From assembly GCA_017463035.1 (NCBI GenBank), contig JAFTPY010000215.1, positions 1 to 9,599 of the forward strand: DNA of 9,599 nt. Direction: 5' to 3'. A program made the position numbers and the translations under genes. The notes beneath the pieces are model-generated. The model had not been told where the DNA came from and searched no databases. It saw nothing but the letters and a program-made list of their open reading frames with translations. Positions 5,780-9,599 of this stretch are shown piece by piece. The first letter of the stretch is position 1, and each line of letters starts with the position of its first letter. The stretch is from Lachnospiraceae bacterium (GTDB lineage Bacteria; Bacillota; Clostridia; Lachnospirales; Lachnospiraceae).

Positions 5780-7471
5780 TTACTTTAAAGCATCAACGAG
5801 CTTCTGAAGAGCCTCAAGAGCCTCATCCGGGAGCTTGTCGTAGCCGTCCTTTGCGGTTGCGAACTTAGCAACTGCATCTACACGGTTCTGCATAGCAGCC
5901 TTTAACTGAGCAAGGTAATCAGCATCCTTCATATCCGGAGCGAAGCCTTCCCAATCCATGATTTCGATGTCCTCAAACGGACCCCACTGCTTGAACTCAG
6001 CCTTCTTCTCAACGATGGTCTCTAAGATACCGAGGGTATCAGCCGGCTTAACCTTCTTGCCCATGAAATCACCGGTGTTGATGATGTAGCAGTCTACGTT
6101 CTTCTCTTCAACCAGCTTCTTGAACTTTACGTAGTCGTTAGCAAGCGGGTAGGTTCTGAACGGGTTAGCGTACGGAACGATACGAAGAGCGTTCAGGTCG
6201 GTACCTGCAGCAACACGCTCTGCGGTGGAAGTCTTGGTTGCGAGAGTTGCACCCATTACGGAAGCAAGAGCTGCACCCTTTAACTTAACTACCGGCGGGA
6301 TGGTCGGATCCTTCATAATCCAGAAAATGGAGTTAACCGGGGAATCAATCTTGTCTACGCGGTTCGGAGACCAAAGCTTAGACTTGATTGCACGGCCGTT
6401 ACCGTTACGGATATCTTCGGTTACAAGCTGAATCTTGCCGTCCTCGTCCAGGGTAGCGGAACAGTTCTGAGCGGATAACAAATACTTGTTGTCCGGGCAG
6501 CCGGTCGGGTAGTCAGCAGTCTTATCGAAGTAGGTCGGCTCCAGTGCGATGGAAGCACAGGTGTCGGAGTTGATGATGAATGCATCGTCGTGAAGAACGG
6601 TAACACCGTACTTACCGCCGTGCTTAGCGTGGGTCAAGGTGGACTTACCGGATCCGGAGAGACCGAATACGGAAGCAACGTACTTGGAACCGTCAGCTAA
6701 GGTGTACTCCTTCTGTCCGCCGTGGCAGGAAGCGTAACCGTTACGGTTTGCGATAGCCCAAGCCATGGTCAGGGTACCCTTCTTGTGCTCACCGAAGTAC
6801 TTCATACCAAGGATAGCGGCACAGTTCTCATTGGTGTCGAAATAGCAGAGCGTAAGCGGATCGCTTAAGCAGCTGTAATCAACGTCCGGACGATTGCCCG
6901 GTACCCACTGCGGATCGGAGAAGATGTAGATATCAGCTTCCTTACCGTCACCTACCGGCTTGGAGTTCTTGTACATCTTTACGTACTCATCGGACATATA
7001 CTGGAAGTTAATCATCCAGTTGTATAAGAGGTTCTCTTCACCTTCCGGAATTAAGAGGTGAGCCTTTACCATGAATTCCTCGTCAAGACCTACAAAGCAC
7101 TCTGCATGGTACATGGTCTTCCAACGGGTCTCGTATACAGCGTCCATAACAACCTTATCGAGCTTGGTATCATCTACGCCCGGCTCGCCCTTAATACGAC
7201 GTGCGGTAGCGTAACGACCGGTAACGGCACCGTCATTGAATAACAGAACCTTTGCGTCCTTCTCAAGACCGAACTCTTCACCTCTGTATACCGGCATATC
7301 GGTAACGATGGTTCCCGGAGAGTTCTTTGCAAGATCATAAGCTTCCTTTAAGGTGTTTACCTTAACTACATTGTTGCCGTAAAAAGCGGCTTCGATGATG
7401 GAACGGGTTCTGGAGAAACCAACTTTTCCTGCACCGATTTCTTCGTGCTTGTAATAAGCCTTTGTTGACAT
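5780..7471 (-). CDS. pckA: Phosphoenolpyruvate carboxykinase (ATP)
   Basis: This cytosolic enzyme interconverts oxaloacetate + ATP and PEP + ADP + CO2. In carbohydrate-fermenting anaerobes it often runs toward oxaloacetate; in gluconeogenesis it runs toward PEP. The ATP-type motifs are present: GEHKKG (227-232, matching the family's GExKKG with the metal/substrate lysine), a candidate active-site H250, P-loop GLSGSGKST (270-278), kinase-2 motif HDDAF (294-298) and the ATKTSTAERVAAG loop at 411-423. At 563 residues it is slightly longer than the usual roughly 520-540. AGGAGG lies seven bases before the ATG, and the promoter at 7548-7576 matches consensus fully. Codon choice looks narrow (Lys mostly AAG, Thr mostly ACC), as in highly expressed genes, and differs from the par-region genes. 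It points against its neighbours on the left and diverges from the secreted-protein gene on the right. Confidence 0.96.
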   Translation of the reverse strand: MSTKAYYKHEEIGAGKVGFSRTRSIIEAAFYGNNVVKVNTLKEAYDLAKNSPGTIVTDMPVYRGEEFGLEKDAKVLLFNDGAVTGRYATARRIKGEPGVDDTKLDKVVMDAVYETRWKTMYHAECFVGLDEEFMVKAHLLIPEGEENLLYNWMINFQYMSDEYVKMYKNSKPVGDGKEADIYIFSDPQWVPGNRPDVDYSCLSDPLTLCYFDTNENCAAILGMKYFGEHKKGTLTMAWAIANRNGYASCHGGQKEYTLADGSKYVASVFGLSGSGKSTLTHAKHGGKYGVTVLHDDAFIINSDTCASIALEPTYFDKTADYPTGCPDNKYLLSAQNCSATLDEDGKIQLVTEDIRNGNGRAIKSKLWSPNRVDKIDSPVNSIFWIMKDPTIPPVVKLKGAALASVMGATLATKTSTAERVAAGTDLNALRIVPYANPFRTYPLANDYVKFKKLVEEKNVDCYIINTGDFMGKKVKPADTLGILETIVEKKAEFKQWGPFEDIEIMDWEGFAPDMKDADYLAQLKAAMQNRVDAVAKFATAKDGYDKLPDEALEALQKLVDALK

Positions 7472-7547
7472 GTGAAATCCTCCTGTCTTTGAAATAATAT
7501 AGAAGTAATATATAAAAAATTATAATTACCAAACGTACACCATGATA

Positions 7548-7576
7548 ATTATATCGTGACCGGTTGTAAATGTCAA
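7548..7576 (-). promoter_or_regulatory. pckA promoter, perfect sigma-A consensus
   Basis: Read on the - strand: TTGACA (7576-7571), 17 bases, TATAAT (7553-7548). Both hexamers and the spacing are ideal. Transcription would start near 7541, giving a leader of about 70 nt that is very A+T-rich and ends in the AGGAGG site (7484-7479). No clear operator was found around it. Confidence 0.9.
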
Positions 7577-7601
7577 GGGATGGTATGTGAAAATAATAAC
7601 T

Positions 7602-7617
7602 TTTTCCGCGAGGAAAA
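7602..7617. other. Small hairpin with GCGA tetraloop in the divergent intergenic region
   Basis: TTTTCC (7602-7607) pairs with GGAAAA (7612-7617) around GCGA. There is no T-run after it on either strand, so it is not a standard terminator. The rest of 7577-7756 shows no gene and no site I recognise. Confidence 0.4.
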
Positions 7618-7756
7618 GTGTGAAGGAAGCACGATATACTATATTAATATGAATGAAATAATCGAGGTGTGGAAAAGGCATTAGGACAATATGCACAAAA
7701 TCAGGTTTTTATTCTGTGAAAATGTACCAAATCCATGTCGAAAGGGGTGGAAACTA

Positions 7757-7785
7757 TTGACAAAATTCACAAAAAGGAATAAAAT
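7757..7785 (+). promoter_or_regulatory. Sigma-A promoter of the secreted Big_2 protein
   Basis: TTGACA (7757-7762), a 17-base spacer and TAAAAT (7780-7785) form a near-consensus promoter. Initiation near 7792 would give a 5' leader of about 125 nt, starting right at the folded element described next. Confidence 0.88.
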
Positions 7786-7795
7786 AGATTCAGCC

Positions 7796-7869
7796 GTGAT
7801 GGCTCTTGATGTCCGTGTTCTGCTCGGACGAGCCCTTACTTATTGTAAGTGCTTTTAGAGACGCATCAC
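7796..7869 (+). ncRNA. Candidate structured 5' leader (three-way junction), unrecognised class
   Basis: GTGATG (7796-7801) pairs with CATCAC (7864-7869) as a closing stem. Inside are two arms. Arm one is GCTC/GAGC (7802-7805 with 7830-7833) stacked on GTCCG/CGGAC (7811-7815 with 7825-7829), with a five-base bulge TTGAT and a nine-base loop. Arm two is CTTAC/GTAAG (7835-7839 with 7845-7849) around TTATT. A 14-base single-stranded stretch (7850-7863) joins back to the closing stem. The element begins a few bases after the predicted transcription start, as expected for a cis-regulatory RNA. It does not match the motifs I know for c-di-GMP, purine, guanidine, SAM or similar riboswitches. Only the pairing is seen; regulation is inferred. 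Confidence 0.5.
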
Positions 7870-7882
7870 AGTATAGTGTCTG

Positions 7883-7901
7883 GCAACGGGAAAACTGTTG
7901 C
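7883..7901 (+). promoter_or_regulatory. Hairpin directly abutting the ribosome binding site
   Basis: GCAACGG (7883-7889) pairs with CTGTTGC (7895-7901), with one G·U pair, around GAAAA. It ends two bases before GGAAAGGAG (7903-7911). Such a hairpin could protect the leader or tune ribosome access. Confidence 0.5.
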
Positions 7902-7916
7902 AGGAAAGGAGAAACA

Positions 7917-9410
7917 ATGAAAAGCAGTAAAAGAGTAGTAAAAGCTGTCCTGAGCGGAGCACTTGTGCTCGCGATGGGAGTTACGACCCTGTTCACCAGT
8001 GCAGGAACCTCTTATGCAGCCGGGGAGGCAAAGCTGAATGAGAGCAGTCGTAACATTTTGACACGGCAATCCTTTGACTTTGATGTTGACGGTGCGCCGA
8101 AGGATGCTGTTATCACTTGGGAGAGCAGTGATGACAAGATTGCAACCGTGGATGAGAATGGTGTAGTTACCGGTATTAAGAAGGGTAACGTTACCATTAC
8201 CTGTAAGGTAACTTCCGCAGGTGAGACCCAGAAGCTTACGGCAAAGGCAACCATTTGTAAGCCGGCTGTAAAGCTTGAGATTAAGAACAAGGTAAAAGAG
8301 ATGAGTTACGGTGAGACCGTTAAGTTCGGCACCGCACTTGTTCCGACGACCTCCAATGATGTAGTTACCTGGACCTCCAGTGATTCCAAGGTAGCAACCG
8401 TGGATAAGAACGGTAAGGTTAAGGCTGTAAAGGAAGGTAAGGTAACCATTACCGCAACCACCATGAGCGGCAAGACCGATTCCGTAGTACTTAACGTATA
8501 CGGTGGCCCGGATGCAACCCCGACTCCGAAGCCGACCGCAACTCCGAAGCCGCAGAAGCCGGCAGCATCCTCTTCTGATGTTGTTTACAACTTCAAGGAT
8601 CTTACTCCGGGCGGATACGGTTACGAGATTACCGCTACCAACAAGGATAGCGTAGATGTAGCATTCAACGGACAGTATCAGGAAGTACAGTACGATCTTC
8701 CGAAGGCTGTTGATATGAAGGATTGTGAGAAGCTTACCATTAAGTTAAAGACCGAAGGTGCTGTTGCGATTAAGGTTATTACCACCGATGCAGCGGCTGA
8801 TGAGTGGGGCAACCCGACTCCGGCATTCATCCAGTGGGGCTTTGTAGCTGACAGTGCAACCGAGTTCGAAGTACCGTTAGCAGACCTTGCAGGCAAGAAG
8901 GTTAGCAGAATTACCTTCATGGCAAACGATGGTGCTTGTGCAGCAACCGTATACAATGTAAACTTCGATATGAAGGCTACCGCTCCGGCAGCTAAGGATA
9001 CGAAGTACAGCTTCAAGGATATTACTCCGGGCGGATACGGTTATGAGGTTACCGCTACCAACAAGGATAGCGTAGATGTAGCATTCAGCGGACAGTATCA
9101 GGAAGTACAGTTTGATCTTCCGGCAGCTGTTGATATGAAGAACATCGAGAAGATGGTAATTAAGTTAAAGGGTGCAACCGCAACCGATGCTATTGCAATT
9201 AAGGTTATTACCACCGATGCGGCAGCAGACGAGTGGGGCAACCCGACTCCGGCATTCATTCAGTGGGGATTCGTTTCCGAATCCGTAGCAGAGTTTGAAG
9301 TACCGTTAGCAGACCTTGCAGGCAAGAAGGTTAGCAGAATTACCTTCATGGCAAATGATGCTGCATGTGCGGGAACTTTCTACGATGTAACTTTTGTTCC
9401 GAAGAAGTAA
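7917..9410 (+). CDS. Secreted protein: two Big_2 domains plus two tandem jelly-roll-like (probably carbohydrate-binding) modules
   Basis: This is a 497-residue exported protein of unknown exact role. Residues 1-34 form a signal peptide (basic start, hydrophobic core, probable cut after SYA). Two bacterial Ig-like Big_2 domains follow (about 40-113 and 117-196); both have the hallmark TW(E/T)SSD..(I/V)ATVD.NG.V pattern. A Pro/Thr/Lys linker (197-220) leads to two beta-rich modules, 224-350 and 364-493, which agree at about 104 of 127 aligned positions. They share GGYGYE, GQYQEVQ, DEWGNPTPAFIQWGF and KKVSRITFMAND. Their aromatic-rich, galactose-binding-like look suggests glycan binding, but I cannot name a family. 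There is no sortase motif, SLH domain or catalytic domain. The start is ATG 7917, five bases after AAAGGAG; the longer frame from TTG 7806 lies in the leader. Codon use is strongly biased, like pckA, suggesting high expression. Confidence 0.85.
   Translation: MKSSKRVVKAVLSGALVLAMGVTTLFTSAGTSYAAGEAKLNESSRNILTRQSFDFDVDGAPKDAVITWESSDDKIATVDENGVVTGIKKGNVTITCKVTSAGETQKLTAKATICKPAVKLEIKNKVKEMSYGETVKFGTALVPTTSNDVVTWTSSDSKVATVDKNGKVKAVKEGKVTITATTMSGKTDSVVLNVYGGPDATPTPKPTATPKPQKPAASSSDVVYNFKDLTPGGYGYEITATNKDSVDVAFNGQYQEVQYDLPKAVDMKDCEKLTIKLKTEGAVAIKVITTDAAADEWGNPTPAFIQWGFVADSATEFEVPLADLAGKKVSRITFMANDGACAATVYNVNFDMKATAPAAKDTKYSFKDITPGGYGYEVTATNKDSVDVAFSGQYQEVQFDLPAAVDMKNIEKMVIKLKGATATDAIAIKVITTDAAADEWGNPTPAFIQWGFVSESVAEFEVPLADLAGKKVSRITFMANDAACAGTFYDVTFVPKK
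8586..8966 (+). repeat. Tandem module repeat, copy A (codons 224-350)
   Basis: First copy of a coding repeat with a period of 420-429 bases. It is nearly identical to copy B over long stretches, for example across TNKDSVDVAF, ITTDAAADEWGNP and LADLAGKKVSRITFMAND. It is three codons shorter than copy B after IKLK. Confidence 0.92.
9006..9395 (+). repeat. Tandem module repeat, copy B (codons 364-493)
   Basis: Second copy of the module, separated from copy A by a short Ala/Lys/Asp-rich linker (351-363). It differs at about 23 of 127 aligned residues and carries a three-codon insertion (GATATDA against TEGA). The gene ends four residues after this copy. Confidence 0.92.
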
Positions 9411-9411
9411 T

Positions 9412-9469
9412 TGTTTTAGATTATAAAACAGTCTGTACCGACAGGCGATGAGCATTGTCTCATCGCTTG
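9412..9469 (+). promoter_or_regulatory. Run of three hairpins between the two secreted-protein genes
   Basis: Three foldings are visible: TGTTTTA/TAAAACA (9412-9418 with 9424-9430), CTGT/ACAG (9433-9436 with 9441-9444), and an 11-pair stem built on GCGATGAG/CTCATCGC (9445-9452 with 9459-9466), extended by CAG/TTG. The last two share bases 9442-9444 and so cannot both form fully. No T-run follows, so it is not a classic terminator. It could be a processing or attenuation site between cotranscribed genes. Confidence 0.45.
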
Positions 9470-9492
9470 AGCGGGAACAGGAAAGGAGAACT

Positions 9493-9599
9493 ATGAAGAA
9501 ATTAGGTTTACGTGCGGTAGCAGGTGGCCTTGCAGTATTAATGGCAGTTGCCGGATTTGCACCGGCAAGCGCAAGCGCTGCTGATATGTTAATAACCGC
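9493..9599 (+). CDS. Secreted protein, N-terminal fragment (cut by window end)
   Basis: ATG 9493 opens a frame of 35 complete codons that runs off the window. It encodes a typical signal peptide: MKKLGLR, a hydrophobic core (about 8-22) and a small-residue cleavage region (APASASA, with the cut probably before or after ADM). AAAGGAG at 9482-9488 lies four bases upstream. Too little of the mature protein is visible to name a family. It follows the Big_2 protein gene by 82 bases on the same strand with no convincing promoter, so the two may share a transcript. Confidence 0.8.
   Translation, partial: MKKLGLRAVAGGLAVLMAVAGFAPASASAADMLIT

Noticed and set aside
7649..7684. Short frame MNEIIEVWKRH
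   Set aside because: Eleven residues, no ribosome binding site and no known match; probably chance.
7806..7916. Longer version of the Big_2 protein starting at TTG 7806
   Set aside because: It would put 37 non-signal residues ahead of a clear signal peptide and use the structured leader as coding sequence. ATG 7917 has the good ribosome binding site.
7792..7916. Cyclic-di-GMP-I (GEMM), purine or guanidine riboswitch, or hammerhead ribozyme
   Set aside because: The leader contains pieces such as GACGCA, but it lacks the GEMM two-helix core with its GNRA loop and receptor, the purine junction bases, the ykkC core, and the CUGAUGA/GAAA hammerhead core.
9391..9430. Possible promoter before the last gene (TTGTTC or TTGTTT with TATAAA)
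   Set aside because: The hexamers are weak and the spacing is wrong (about 7 bases or much too long), so it is not supported.

Overview
The window looks like a piece of chromosome from an anaerobic Firmicute, most probably a Lachnospiraceae-type clostridium. The clues are parS sites of the Bacillus/Clostridium type, a DUF4446 protein beside parB, a protein resembling the lachnospiral DUF3881 family, strong AGGAGG-type ribosome binding sites, an ATP-dependent PEP carboxykinase, and secreted Big_2 proteins. The soj/spo0J-like parAB genes and three parS sites suggest the neighbourhood of the replication origin, although oriC itself is not in view.

Left part (1-5521, all + strand): the 3' part of a DegS/LiaS-type sensor kinase whose upstream reading frame is interrupted, then its NarL/DegU-type response regulator, parA, parB, a DUF4446 membrane protein, an HD-GYP cyclic-di-GMP phosphodiesterase-like protein and a DUF3881-like protein. 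Gaps from parA onward are only 12-30 bases, so these five genes are probably one transcript. Two parS sites lie in the parA leader and a third lies inside the parB coding sequence.

Middle (5522-7580): a tRNA-Arg(CCU) with its own promoter, then a strong hairpin that can terminate both the tRNA and the converging pckA gene. pckA is on the - strand, has a perfect-consensus sigma-A promoter and appears heavily codon-biased, which suggests a highly expressed metabolic gene.

Right part (7581-9599, + strand): a consensus-like promoter followed by a leader of about 125 nt that can fold into a three-way junction. It precedes a secreted protein with two Big_2 domains, a Pro/Thr linker and two nearly identical jelly-roll-like modules (about 82% identical). 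A run of hairpins then leads to the start of a second secreted protein, cut off by the window end. No insertion sequence, phage gene or CRISPR array was seen. The least explained elements are the structured leader at 7792-7916, the recently duplicated module in the secreted protein, and the damaged 5' end of the kinase.
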